Positions 7,464 to 14,634 of a DNA stretch of 31,884 bases are shown here, piece after piece. The stretch spans positions 1-31,884 of IMG/VR virus record IMGVR_UViG_3300009061_000003. One strand, given 5' to 3'. The position numbers were made by a program, and so were the translations under genes. The DNA is from a virus. The notes under the pieces were generated by a model that had not been told where the DNA came from, made no database searches, and saw nothing but the letters and a program-made list of their open reading frames with translations. Every line of letters begins with the position of its first letter. Within the stretch, counting starts at the first letter, position 1.

Positions 7464-8591
7464 TTAATATGCATCTGGGTGGTACTTCCACTTATCCAGC
7501 GGATCGTTACGTGTTACAAAGAGTTTGACAGTGCGATTGCCAGCCTCCACAGTGTAGGTGAACGTGTTGGTCACCTGGTCAAAGCTTTCGATCTTGGTGG
7601 GATCGAAAACGATGTATTGATCACCATCGCTAGTGGCCTTGGCCACTTCTTCAAGAACATTCTTGGTAGCAGGCACACTTTCGAGAGGCTTGGGCATGTC
7701 GCAGTCAGTCCAAAGCGTGTACTCGAAGTTGTTGGGCTGAAAGCCACCATAGCCGCGATCAATGACGTAGCGCTCGCCGTTAACGTCAACCTCAAGCTTG
7801 TAGGTATCAGTGCTGCGATTCTCAGGCTTGATGTTGAGCACTTCAAGAACTTCAGCAAGCGTTTCGCCGTAACGGTTCATTTCTTCAACCGCTGCATTGA
7901 GCATGTCAAAGTTGAAGAAGCTGAACACCTGAGTGTACTTGAGGATGGCCGGAATCTGGCTCTGGTCCTCGAGACGATCCTCAAGAAATTCTTGAATGAA
8001 GTCTTGCCCCAGCGTGTTGAACTCAAAGTTGTAGTAGATACGACCAGGACGGTTCTGCATGAACTCACTAATTTCACGCTCAGTGTTAGTGGTCACGATG
8101 AACAGCTTGCGACTGGGGAACACACCATCAAACAAGGTAAGCACCTTGCGCTGAGTATGGTAATCATAGATCTTCTCAAACTCGTCGAACAAGATCACAG
8201 CGGGTGTGGTAATACTCTGAATGAAGGCATTGAACTCATCACCATGCCAATCTTTGTTGATCACGATGGTTGGGTATCCGCGTTCACGTGCGGCCACTGC
8301 AACCTGTTTGCCGAGCAAGGTTTTGCCGGCACCCTTGATGCCGCTGAGAAGAACACCAGTGCTACCAGGACGATCATCAAACGTTTTGAGAATTCTCACA
8401 CTGTGATTTACGTTCTTGCCGTAAATCTTCGTGGGGAGTGTGAAGTTTTCAATCTGCTCAAGGAAGAACTCACCAGCACGTTCGTCAAACTTGACAGTGT
8501 AGGTCTCCGCCGGAAGATTGTCATAGGCTTGGACTGCACCGCTATCACGAACTCGAATCGTGCCGCCGCTCTTGAGGAAAACTTTTGTCAT
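7464..8591 (-). CDS. AAA-family ATPase
   Basis: 375 aa. Walker A GIKGAGKT (84-91), Walker B AVILFDEFEK (131-140), sensor-like TTNT (167-170) and an arginine-finger-like RPGR (181-184). Predicted P-loop ATPase acting as an oligomer to remodel a protein or nucleic-acid substrate. The first 70 residues look like an adaptor domain. Start overlaps the upstream stop (ATGA). The long open frame on the opposite strand is a shadow. Confidence 0.9.
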   Translation of the reverse strand: MTKVFLKSGGTIRVRDSGAVQAYDNLPAETYTVKFDERAGEFFLEQIENFTLPTKIYGKNVNHSVRILKTFDDRPGSTGVLLSGIKGAGKTLLGKQVAVAARERGYPTIVINKDWHGDEFNAFIQSITTPAVILFDEFEKIYDYHTQRKVLTLFDGVFPSRKLFIVTTNTEREISEFMQNRPGRIYYNFEFNTLGQDFIQEFLEDRLEDQSQIPAILKYTQVFSFFNFDMLNAAVEEMNRYGETLAEVLEVLNIKPENRSTDTYKLEVDVNGERYVIDRGYGGFQPNNFEYTLWTDCDMPKPLESVPATKNVLEEVAKATSDGDQYIVFDPTKIESFDQVTNTFTYTVEAGNRTVKLFVTRNDPLDKWKYHPDAY

Positions 8592-8989
8592 GTTGCTTCT
8601 GTCTCTTCTTCAGGATTGATTTCACATCGCCAATTGATTTCGCGCAAATATTCGCTTTGTGTCTTTGTACAAACAATAACAGGCTCAGTTTCAGCTGTCA
8701 ACAAGAGGTAAAGATATTTGTTTTCCAAAGCACCTAGGTTGACTATCGTCTCGCCACACCGTGCTTGTGCGCCTTGGCGAATAATATCGTCACCGTCCTC
8801 AGTCTGTCCTGTTACAGGACCCAAAACGCCTTCACAGACGCCGGCAAACACGACAATGTTTTCTTGTATGCCTCTATAGACGCCAAATTGAGCAAGGGTA
8901 ATTATCCCAGCCGCCATGACAATCAGTATTTGTATACCAAAGGGTAACATCAGATTATGATACCAACGTGGTTGATGTTGATTAATCAT
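8588..8989 (-). CDS. Single-pass membrane protein
   Basis: 133 aa. One N-terminal hydrophobic segment (LPFGIQILIVMAAGIITLAQFG), then a soluble domain with four Cys (VCEG, RCGE, VCTK, RCEI) suggesting periplasmic disulfides. Overlaps both neighbours in the operon. Unknown function. Confidence 0.65.
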   Translation of the reverse strand: MINQHQPRWYHNLMLPFGIQILIVMAAGIITLAQFGVYRGIQENIVVFAGVCEGVLGPVTGQTEDGDDIIRQGAQARCGETIVNLGALENKYLYLLLTAETEPVIVCTKTQSEYLREINWRCEINPEEETEAT

Positions 8990-9458
8990 CTTCTAACTCC
9001 AAAACAGGGCAAATACGTGTTTTTATTGCTACAATGTATTGTTTAATGAGTCCAAAGAATGTTTCTTTGGGCTCGACATCAAGATCTTCAAACTCGCGCT
9101 GGATACGAGAATCACGGCGCTGCTCTCGAACTACGCCAATGAGGTGGGCTATCCAGCCGATCAAAAAGAAGGATACTGCAAGAGCAATGACGGAGCCCAC
9201 CAACCAAGCAATGCCAGCCGTGCCATTGACGGCTGCGGGGAACATCACAAAGGCTGCATATACTGCACCGATTGGTAGTAGGTTGCTCAATATGCTCAGC
9301 GGCCCCCAGATAAGGATCATACGCATATATGGACATAGGCCAATCATGTTCTTGCCACGTGGATATTCCCAGGGATCAAGTTTATGACGCCATGCAGCGT
9401 TCCACTGGCTCATGAATACATACAGCTTATAATGCCAGCTATCAGGACTGATCTTCAT
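8982..9458 (-). CDS. Membrane protein
   Basis: 158 aa. Amphipathic N-terminus with HYKLY...LCPYMRM, two strong transmembrane stretches (about 55-75 and 84-108), and a basic then acidic cytoplasmic tail. Overlaps its neighbours, so translationally coupled. Probably acts with the neighbouring membrane proteins; role unknown. Confidence 0.65.
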   Translation of the reverse strand: MKISPDSWHYKLYVFMSQWNAAWRHKLDPWEYPRGKNMIGLCPYMRMILIWGPLSILSNLLPIGAVYAAFVMFPAAVNGTAGIAWLVGSVIALAVSFFLIGWIAHLIGVVREQRRDSRIQREFEDLDVEPKETFFGLIKQYIVAIKTRICPVLELEDD

Positions 9459-9760
9459 GCTAGTTCTTCCACCTTTCTCATTACAACAGGAATGTCATAG
9501 TCGACAAGTTCGAGTTTCTTGAGGTCACGCACCAACATTATGCGGCGGCGGCCGTTTCTGCTGAGTTGGTAATAGCGGTCGCCGACCTTGAGACGGCCGC
9601 GCCAGTAACCACGTTGTAGTAAGATGGGATGAACACGACGCTCTTTCATCTCACGTAGTTCGCCGCCCATCTTGAGGCTGAACATTTTGTGGCTTTTGAC
9701 GTCCCAGAAGTAACCAGGATATCTAGGCACGGGAGTTAGGGTCGAGGGCAGATAGATCAT
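9455..9760 (-). CDS. Basic hypothetical protein
   Basis: 101 aa, Arg/Lys-rich. PGYFWDVKSHKMFSLKMGG followed later by YYQLSRNGRRR resembles the style of NUMOD4/AP2-like DNA-binding segments of phage proteins, but there is no nuclease core. It overlaps the upstream gene by 38 nt. Possibly nucleic-acid binding (inference). Confidence 0.6.
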   Translation of the reverse strand: MIYLPSTLTPVPRYPGYFWDVKSHKMFSLKMGGELREMKERRVHPILLQRGYWRGRLKVGDRYYQLSRNGRRRIMLVRDLKKLELVDYDIPVVMRKVEELA

Positions 9761-9962
9761 CAGCGAATGCCTCCTTGATTACTTTTTCTATATGGTCGTG
9801 GCTTACATTTATCATTGCTTGTTGAATATATTTGCCATTCGTCCATGGCCCACCAATTGGTACCCAACCGTTATCAATCATTTCATCAATCATTCTTACA
9901 AAGTCTGTTTCAAAAATTGACCTTACAATACAGTATTTTTTTCCAATCGTACCTTCAGACAT
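9723..9962 (-). CDS. DUF1737-like small protein
   Basis: 79 aa. The pattern KYCIVRS...MIDEMIDNGWVPIGGPW matches the short DUF1737 layout (beta strand, helix, then GWxPxGG). No biochemical role is known for that family. ATG overlaps the end of the HD-domain gene (ATGTCTGA). Confidence 0.7.
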   Translation of the reverse strand: MSEGTIGKKYCIVRSIFETDFVRMIDEMIDNGWVPIGGPWTNGKYIQQAMINVSHDHIEKVIKEAFADDLSALDPNSRA

Positions 9963-10608
9963 TGTTTACTCCCTTGTAAATATCAGTGGTAACTCGTGCC
10001 ATGGTGATAACGTCAGCACAGCCTTCAGCTGCCTGGCTCCATTCAAGTGCAAAATCAAGGTCTCGTTCTGCATTCAAAGCAAGAGTTTGACGAAAGCTTT
10101 CCATAAAATCGATAGTGCCCTGGGCGGCAGTAGGATTGTCGATGCCGTATAGGTCACCGGCCTCTGCCATGAGCGACCAGAAGTTGTCGTAACGCATGTC
10201 AGGATCAGACAGTTCAACAGTGTCAAGTCGAATCATCCAGGGATTGACCTGTGGGGTGTAGACGTGCTCAATTGTGTTGACAATCAAGGCAGCGGCTTCG
10301 CTGATGTCAACACCCGCAAACCACTCAGGTTGTGCTTTGTCCATTTCCTTCATGGCCTCGGCAGAACGATATTCCTTTTCAGGCTCGCTGTCGTAAATGG
10401 CATCATGCCAGAGAATGGCACAGTCAAGGTTAATGTCATATGGAACCTTCAGTCGCGCAGCGTGACGATAGAGGCGCTGCACATGAATGATATTGTGGTA
10501 GTGACGCCGTGGGGTCTCCATGATGCGGGCAACGTGTCGTCCCATGTCGGTATGGTAAAGCTGACTCCAGCTAGTGTTGTATTTCATATCAAGATCACTG
10601 TGTTTCAT
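9955..10608 (-). CDS. HD-superfamily phosphohydrolase
   Basis: 217 aa. Metal-site motifs YHNIIHV (37-43) and ILWHDAIYD (about 65-73), with further conserved acidic residues downstream, as in predicted metal-dependent HD hydrolases of about 200 aa. Likely cleaves a phosphate from a nucleotide or signalling molecule; substrate unknown. Translationally coupled (TGATG) to the gene upstream. Confidence 0.85.
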   Translation of the reverse strand: MKHSDLDMKYNTSWSQLYHTDMGRHVARIMETPRRHYHNIIHVQRLYRHAARLKVPYDINLDCAILWHDAIYDSEPEKEYRSAEAMKEMDKAQPEWFAGVDISEAAALIVNTIEHVYTPQVNPWMIRLDTVELSDPDMRYDNFWSLMAEAGDLYGIDNPTAAQGTIDFMESFRQTLALNAERDLDFALEWSQAAEGCADVITMARVTTDIYKGVNNV

Positions 10609-10868
10609 CAGTGTAGGGTCCTTGTTTCTCTCATCATTTGAATTTGTAACAAGGTCATTGTGACCAAATCACGCACTTCAGGTTGAAGCGTCATGATATC
10701 AACAGCGGACAGATCCATATCTTCCGTATACTCTAACACAGTGCTGCAATAAAAGCAAACGGTAATATCCATGGGCTGAGGCTGTGCGTCAGCTTCAGAT
10801 ACTCCGCTGGCAGCATCAAGAGGAATACCGCAGTTTGGACAGGCACACTCTTTCACTTGGCTGGTCAT
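10608..10868 (-). CDS. Zinc-ribbon-like small protein
   Basis: 86 aa from MTSQVKECACPNCG. Two Cys pairs (CPNC and CFYC) separated by an acidic loop suggest a zinc ribbon. Similar small proteins occur in many phages. The start overlaps the upstream stop; the longer frame upstream is a shadow. Unknown function. Confidence 0.7.
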   Translation of the reverse strand: MTSQVKECACPNCGIPLDAASGVSEADAQPQPMDITVCFYCSTVLEYTEDMDLSAVDIMTLQPEVRDLVTMTLLQIQMMRETRTLH

Positions 10869-11173
10869 TACCAGTATTCCTCTTGTATCATCTTGTTGAC
10901 AAACTTGCGATCTTGGGGACTTTCTTTCATCTTGTTCAACATCTTGAACCAAAGAGTCACATAAATCGCCATACCTGACATCATCATAACCATGGCCGTG
11001 ATCAAGGCCCAAATTGGTAACACCCCAACTATTACAGCGAATCCGATTGGAATTAAGAAGATCATAGGGAGCATACCCATAGCCTGCGAAGCTTTGAGAG
11101 CAACTGGGTTACAGTTACGATAGATAATTCTCTTGCGCACAAGATTGCGCGGTGCACATGGATCAGTCAACAT
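10868..11173 (-). CDS. Membrane protein
   Basis: 101 aa starting MLTDPCAPRNLVRKR, with two hydrophobic segments (about 34-53 and 57-78) and a polar C-terminal tail. The ATG is embedded in the end of the PTH2-like gene (ATGTTGACTGA), which fixes this start. Unknown function. Confidence 0.65.
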   Translation of the reverse strand: MLTDPCAPRNLVRKRIIYRNCNPVALKASQAMGMLPMIFLIPIGFAVIVGVLPIWALITAMVMMMSGMAIYVTLWFKMLNKMKESPQDRKFVNKMIQEEYW

Positions 11174-11516
11174 TGGGAGCCCAGGTTTTAGCAAACTTCA
11201 ATACATTGGGACGATCATCGTCTTCGAGCGGCAAGACCACTGCACAACTCTTTTCGCCATCGAGCGTGGTGTTCTCGTGTCCTAGCCAGATCGGAATACC
11301 GCTCTCTTTGATCTTCTCAAACTCCTTACGATTGACTCGCACAGTGACTTTCTTGTAGCTGTTCTCAAGCCAGTCTTGATAATCATCAAACCAGGGCTCA
11401 GAAATCTTGTCGATGTCTGCAAAATACAGATGCGCATTGATCACACTGTGAGCCACAAGAGTGGGCACCATGAAATCAGGCACCTCATCTAGGACTGCGA
11501 TATACATCTTTTTCAT
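11163..11516 (-). CDS. Peptidyl-tRNA hydrolase II (PTH2)-like protein
   Basis: 117 aa. MYIAVLDEVPDFMVPTLVAHSVINAHL is followed by WLENSYKKVTVRVN, KEFEKIKESGIPIWLGHENT and KSCAVVLPL. The order and spacing (strand, helix with A/H, W-L-x-x-x-x-K-K-V, K-E...G-I-P, late hydrophobic strand) resemble PTH2 enzymes, which release tRNA from stalled peptidyl-tRNA. The usual GKxAAQ motif is not intact, so activity is uncertain. An attractive partner for the tRNA array, but this is inference. Confidence 0.5.
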   Translation of the reverse strand: MKKMYIAVLDEVPDFMVPTLVAHSVINAHLYFADIDKISEPWFDDYQDWLENSYKKVTVRVNRKEFEKIKESGIPIWLGHENTTLDGEKSCAVVLPLEDDDRPNVLKFAKTWAPNVD

Positions 11517-11773
11517 TCTTCAACTAGTCCTTGGTTCATGCGTTTGATCTGATTGAGCACACTGTCAGGAACACCTTTATGACGAAATCGACGATCTCCT
11601 TTGTAGACATATCCTACACCATTATGGTAGTTGCTCTTGCCTTCCTGCTGACAAGTGTCGCATGGTCCCATACTGTGGTAATAACCGCCACCGCATCCAG
11701 CAGTGTACATCTGTTTGTACTCGCCCGTGCCTTCACAGACACCGCATACGCAAACATATTCAGGAAGTTTCAT
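11513..11773 (-). CDS. Zinc-finger (DnaJ-type Cys-rich-like) protein
   Basis: 86 aa. CVCGVCEGTGEYKQM...GCGGG...GPCDTCQQEG...GVGYVY: CxxCxGxG-like clusters resemble half of a DnaJ zinc-binding region. Probably binds one or two zinc ions; partner unknown. ATGA-coupled to both neighbours. Confidence 0.7.
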   Translation of the reverse strand: MKLPEYVCVCGVCEGTGEYKQMYTAGCGGGYYHSMGPCDTCQQEGKSNYHNGVGYVYKGDRRFRHKGVPDSVLNQIKRMNQGLVEE

Positions 11774-12033
11774 TCTACAGCCGCCCTTGCTTCTTGGAAA
11801 GTCATTTCGTCGATGAACTCAAGATCAGCATGTGTTTCAATCCATGCTCGTGCACCACAGCTCAACTGGTTACCATTGTATACCAAACGACTCGGACCAT
11901 GTATGACCACTTCTCTAGCATAGATCGTGCGACCGCTGTTGTGCTTGGTAGTGTATACAGGACGATTGCCACCATCCTTTGCGTTCATGCCGATGTGTGT
12001 GCGATTGACGTGAATGATGTGTGGCTTTGTCAT
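11770..12033 (-). CDS. Conserved phage hypothetical protein, first gene of operon
   Basis: 87 aa: IHVNRTHIGMNAKDGGNRP then TIYAREVVIHGPSRLVYNG, a conserved-looking phage protein with no known function. First gene behind the strong promoter at 12048-12076. The predicted transcript start is only about 8 nt before the ATG and no ribosome binding site is visible, so initiation may be near-leaderless. Confidence 0.7.
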   Translation of the reverse strand: MTKPHIIHVNRTHIGMNAKDGGNRPVYTTKHNSGRTIYAREVVIHGPSRLVYNGNQLSCGARAWIETHADLEFIDEMTFQEARAAVE

Positions 12034-12047
12034 TTCTTTTTTTTAGT

Positions 12048-12076
12048 TTTATATGTGATTTTGCGTGAAAAATCAA
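12048..12076 (-). promoter_or_regulatory. sigma70-type promoter for the 12-gene operon
   Basis: Minus strand TTGATT, 17-nt spacer, TATAAA. Located just upstream of the first gene of the 12033-6902 unit; predicted early promoter. Confidence 0.75.
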
Positions 12077-12081
12077 ACGCT

Positions 12082-12183
12082 ATGTTAAAATCTTTGATGC
12101 GCTTCCTTGGGCGATTTTTAAGATACATCACTCGTATGAGATGGTTGTTCTTTTTCATATCATTTTCTCATATAGTTGTTTAA
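12082..12183 (+). CDS. Possible 33-aa plus-strand peptide
   Basis: MLKSLMRFLGRFLRYITRMRW then a hydrophobic stretch: basic amphipathic helix plus membrane-like tail. No ribosome binding site, and it lies across the promoter region of the minus-strand operon. May be chance. The rest of 12034-12223 shows no other gene. Confidence 0.2.
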   Translation: MLKSLMRFLGRFLRYITRMRWLFFFISFSHIVV

Positions 12184-12223
12184 TAATGGCAGATTATTGA
12201 ACTGGATTAGAGTAAGGTAAGGT

Positions 12224-12424
12224 TTAATCGTATGCGAGTCGGTCATTGATAATTTGTTGTTTGGTTTCTGGCCATTGAGACACAATTTCACTGAAAGACT
12301 CATCCTTTCCATAATTGCCTACTGATATCCAGTCATTCCAATAAACTTCCCAACTGCCTGTTTGTCCAGGGAAAGTCGTTTTACGAAAAACAAAACCATC
12401 ATGCGAATGATCTTCAGTATACAT
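12224..12424 (-). CDS. Hypothetical protein
   Basis: 66 aa, aromatic-rich (GFVFRKTTFPGQTGSWEVYWNDW). Ribosome binding site AAGAGGT before ATG 12424. No family recognised. It lies between the operon promoter and the first tRNA-type elements. Confidence 0.65.
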   Translation of the reverse strand: MYTEDHSHDGFVFRKTTFPGQTGSWEVYWNDWISVGNYGKDESFSEIVSQWPETKQQIINDRLAYD

Positions 12425-12446
12425 TATTACCTCTTGTATAAAAATA

Positions 12447-12545
12447 GTGGCAGACCGTTAGCCTAGCGTGATTTGGACTCTCGCTGTATGACCCCCGAAG
12501 GACTTATGGGCCCTTGATTCTTGTTGAGCTATCGCCGCCACGGTC
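12447..12545 (-). pseudogene. Degenerate tRNA-Met-like remnant
   Basis: Outer repeat GTGGC...GCCAC, a D-arm-like GATAGCTCAA, an anticodon-like CCATAA and a T-loop-like GTCCAAAT, but no regular stems. Probably a decayed tRNA. Low confidence. Confidence 0.25.
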
Positions 12546-12593
12546 CTACAGCGACAAGTAAGATGTAATGGTCTCGGTGGTACCAAGAAGTAT

Positions 12594-12671
12594 TGGTCGG
12601 GCGTGAAGGATTCGAACCTTCGCTCTTCTGCTCCCAAAGCAGACGGATTAACCAGACTTTCCTAACGCCCG
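12594..12671 (-). tRNA. tRNA-Pro(TGG)
   Basis: Acceptor CGGGCGT/ACGCCCG with the Pro-type C1-G72 pair, anticodon loop TTTGGGA, T-arm GAAGG-TTCGAAT-CCTTC, encoded CCA. The upstream HNH gene ends (TAG) inside its first 10 nt. Confidence 0.9.
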
Positions 12672-13261
12672 AACTTTTGTTCCATATATTTATATACTAC
12701 GTCTTCTACTAAATGTCGATACCTAGAATGCCAGTATTGGTGGTGTGTTGGGCACAACGGTACCAAGTTTTCAGGTCGATGATCTTTGCTATCTTCATTC
12801 AAGTGATGAACTTCAACTAAGTTATTTTCACCGCATATTACACAAGACATTTCATGATACCGGGCACAAATATCTCGATAGCGATTATCTTCTCTTAGTT
12901 GCTCATCTGTTTTGTATTGCAAACCGCCTTCATTACCATGTCTGAAGTATGTATTACTGCAAGCATAAGAACACGTCACTGCATAGTTATTCAGTATTTT
13001 TGAATCACAGACAGGACATTTTCTGATATTGATTGGGTTGTGAGGGCAGGACGCCTCATGTCTTCTTATGTTAGCTTTGCTGTATATCTTACCACAATGT
13101 TGACATTCGACATCAGGTATTCTTTTCTTGAACGTGTCTGGTGACACATGTCCTGGATAGAACCAGTGCGATCGGAATGCTTTTAAAGACTTATATGTCT
13201 TACCATTTCTTGGGCTTGTATAGGTCCCGTCATTGTTGCGATATAAATCTAAGTCATTCAC
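12662..13261 (-). CDS. HNH homing endonuclease with zinc fingers
   Basis: About 199 aa from GTG 13261. It carries paired zinc sites (CQHC...H...C; CPVC...CSYAC) and a C-terminal HNH core: CVICGENNLVEVHHLNEDS, then RPENLVPLCPTHHQYWH. GTG is preferred because it overlaps the preceding stop (GTGA); a longer TTG start exists. The stop codon TAG is formed by nt 8-10 of the tRNA-Pro gene, so the 3' end abuts that tRNA exactly. Free-standing homing endonuclease, probably spreading with its flanks. Confidence 0.9.
   Translation of the reverse strand: MNDLDLYRNNDGTYTSPRNGKTYKSLKAFRSHWFYPGHVSPDTFKKRIPDVECQHCGKIYSKANIRRHEASCPHNPINIRKCPVCDSKILNNYAVTCSYACSNTYFRHGNEGGLQYKTDEQLREDNRYRDICARYHEMSCVICGENNLVEVHHLNEDSKDHRPENLVPLCPTHHQYWHSRYRHLVEDVVYKYMEQKFGR
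12687..12694 (-). promoter_or_regulatory. T4-type late promoter (TATAAATA) before tRNA-Pro
   Basis: Perfect TATAAATA on the minus strand, inside the 3' end of the HNH gene and 15 nt before the tRNA-Pro 5' end. Confidence 0.55.
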
Positions 13262-13368
13262 AAATCTACTATAACACGTTTCAAAGTAAAGGTCGAGCCC
13301 CAACCACCATGTACATCTAGCAAATCTTGTAGACTTTCTTCAAATGCGCGAACCGCTTCTTCGTCCAT
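13258..13368 (-). CDS. Small ORF, separate gene or TGA-readthrough extension
   Basis: 36 aa (MDEEAVRAFEESLQDLLDVHGG...). GAAGG lies about 10 nt before the ATG. The frame is open back to the TGA stop of the 13423-13989 gene and is in the same frame with it, so it could also be a C-terminal extension made by UGA readthrough. Its own TGA overlaps the GTG start of the HNH gene. Confidence 0.45.
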   Translation of the reverse strand: MDEEAVRAFEESLQDLLDVHGGWGSTFTLKRVIVDL

Positions 13369-13422
13369 TGGATTGAAGCCTTCACTGAACTCGTCATTAC
13401 TGTTCAAACACGTATTTTTGCG

Positions 13423-13989
13423 TCATTCGTTGACCCCTTCGATGAGCTCCATAATGGGTGTCACAACGGGCTTTCCCTTTGCGTCAAGGCGCAAGACAAC
13501 GCCCTGCACGTTCCTGAGCACGTGATCTGTAATGTATCCGTCTCTCGTAAGCTCGTGAGCGAATTCGAGCGTCTCCAAGTCGCGCCTGCGAACATAGCGC
13601 ACATGCCGCCCTGTCAGATAGCCGTCGAATTTGTAACCATTCTTCATCACCTCGCCAGGCTTGATCGTCTCGATTTCACGAAACTTAGTTGCGCTGTTGG
13701 CTTTGACTTTTACAATCATACCAGGCTTGAGGTTTTCTTCACACCATTTGGGAATCAGTTCATCGCGCAACCGCTTTCGTTCGCGAGCAGAATCTCGCTT
13801 GCTAGCAGCCTTGGCTCGTTCTAGTTCACGCTGTCGAGATTCTGCTTGAGCAATCTCGTCGCCCATCTGTACCAAGAACCCGCGCAGGCGGGCCTGGGTT
13901 TCTGGTTCCAGGTTCTCGAAATTTTCGATTGCTGCAACGATATTAGCAACCGCTTCTTCAATAGGCATTTCTGTGTTGTCGTCACTCAT
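13423..13989 (-). CDS. Coiled-coil hypothetical protein
   Basis: 188 aa. An acidic helical N-terminus and a charged coiled coil (about 50-85, RQRELERAKAASKRDSARER), followed by a beta-rich part with KPGMIVKVKANSATKFREIE, reminiscent of a small SH3-like barrel. Start is ATGA-coupled to a 47-aa gene. Ends in TGA followed by a further open stretch in frame. Confidence 0.7.
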   Translation of the reverse strand: MSDDNTEMPIEEAVANIVAAIENFENLEPETQARLRGFLVQMGDEIAQAESRQRELERAKAASKRDSARERKRLRDELIPKWCEENLKPGMIVKVKANSATKFREIETIKPGEVMKNGYKFDGYLTGRHVRYVRRRDLETLEFAHELTRDGYITDHVLRNVQGVVLRLDAKGKPVVTPIMELIEGVNE

Positions 13990-14129
13990 ACGAAAGGCTC
14001 TTGCTCTTGTTGCATACGTGCCTGCAGAGCAGCAACGATCTCTGCATAACGACGTTCCAGTTCAACTGGTTCCAGACGATCGACGAGATCGAGCAGATCT
14101 TGTACGCTTGGGTTGGTAACTTTTTCCAT
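13986..14129 (-). CDS. Small hypothetical protein (47 aa)
   Basis: MEKVTNPSVQDLLDLVDRLE then a helical, Glu/Arg-rich rest. The stop overlaps the next start (ATGA), which supports it as a real gene, although it also overlaps the C-terminal end of the DUF1289-like gene in another frame. Confidence 0.55.
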   Translation of the reverse strand: MEKVTNPSVQDLLDLVDRLEPVELERRYAEIVAALQARMQQEQEPFV

Positions 14130-14286
14130 CACGATGTCTCCATGGGTCATCTATTGTGGCCATGATATGCGACCTTTCAGCATCTGTCAAGCGACTCCAG
14201 GCAGCAATCTCAAATAAAGAACGGTTACATCCTACGCAGACATCGTTTTCAATTCTGCAAATTTTTCGACAAGGTGATTCCATCAT
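14062..14286 (-). CDS. DUF1289-like protein
   Basis: About 74 aa. MMESPCRKICRIENDVCVGC then RSLFEIAAWSRLTDAERSHI is the DUF1289 signature (SPC...C...C.GC.R...EI..W...). Four Cys may bind a metal or Fe-S cluster; no known function. The Arg/Ser-rich tail overlaps the next gene. GTG 14301 is an alternative start, but it touches the upstream terminator. Confidence 0.8.
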   Translation of the reverse strand: MMESPCRKICRIENDVCVGCNRSLFEIAAWSRLTDAERSHIMATIDDPWRHRDGKSYQPKRTRSARSRRSSGTS

Positions 14287-14301
14287 CTTACTTATGCTCA
14301 C

Positions 14302-14339
14302 AAAAAAAGCGGCGTACCGAATGAACGATACGCCGCTTT
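14302..14339 (-). terminator. Rho-independent terminator
   Basis: Strong GC stem (AAGCGGCGTA...TACGCCGCTT) followed by seven T on the minus strand, directly after the 51-aa gene. Confidence 0.9.
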
Positions 14340-14343
14340 GTTT

Positions 14344-14499
14344 TCAATCGACCTCTGCAGGTTTTTGTTCTTGCGCCAATAGCTTACGTCGCTCGGCAGC
14401 AAGAATAGATATTGGCAACCTCAGGGTGGGGTCGCGTGTTTCCTCATACCGAGACAACAGATAATCCAAACGATACTCAACTTGTTCAAGCCGTGTCAT
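14344..14499 (-). CDS. Small hypothetical protein (51 aa)
   Basis: MTRLEQVEYRLDYLLSRYEE then PISILAAERRKLLAQEQ: helical and charged. Good ribosome binding site (AAGGAGA) and a terminator immediately after the stop, so it is a well-delimited unit. Confidence 0.65.
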   Translation of the reverse strand: MTRLEQVEYRLDYLLSRYEETRDPTLRLPISILAAERRKLLAQEQKPAEVD

Positions 14500-14549
14500 A
14501 TGCTGTCTCCTTGTTGTATGCCTACATGAGGTCTTTTTCTCCAGAAATT

Positions 14550-14634
14550 TGGTAGGGATGAAGAGATTCGAACTCTTAAAGCTACGAGGTTTGAACTCGC
14601 ATAGTATACCAATTCCTAATTAAGCCACATCCCC
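14550..14634 (-). tRNA. tRNA-Leu(CAA)
   Basis: Acceptor GGGGATG/CATCCCT, anticodon loop TTCAAAC, T-loop TTCGAAT, encoded CCA. The D-region is about 8 nt longer than usual and the variable loop is short for a Leu tRNA. Its first 15 nt also encode the last residues and stop of the HNH gene. Confidence 0.8.

Noticed and set aside
7248-8711. 487-codon plus-strand open frame
   Set aside because: It is antisense to the AAA ATPase gene with its P-loop motifs and shows no domain, ribosome binding site or neighbours on that strand.
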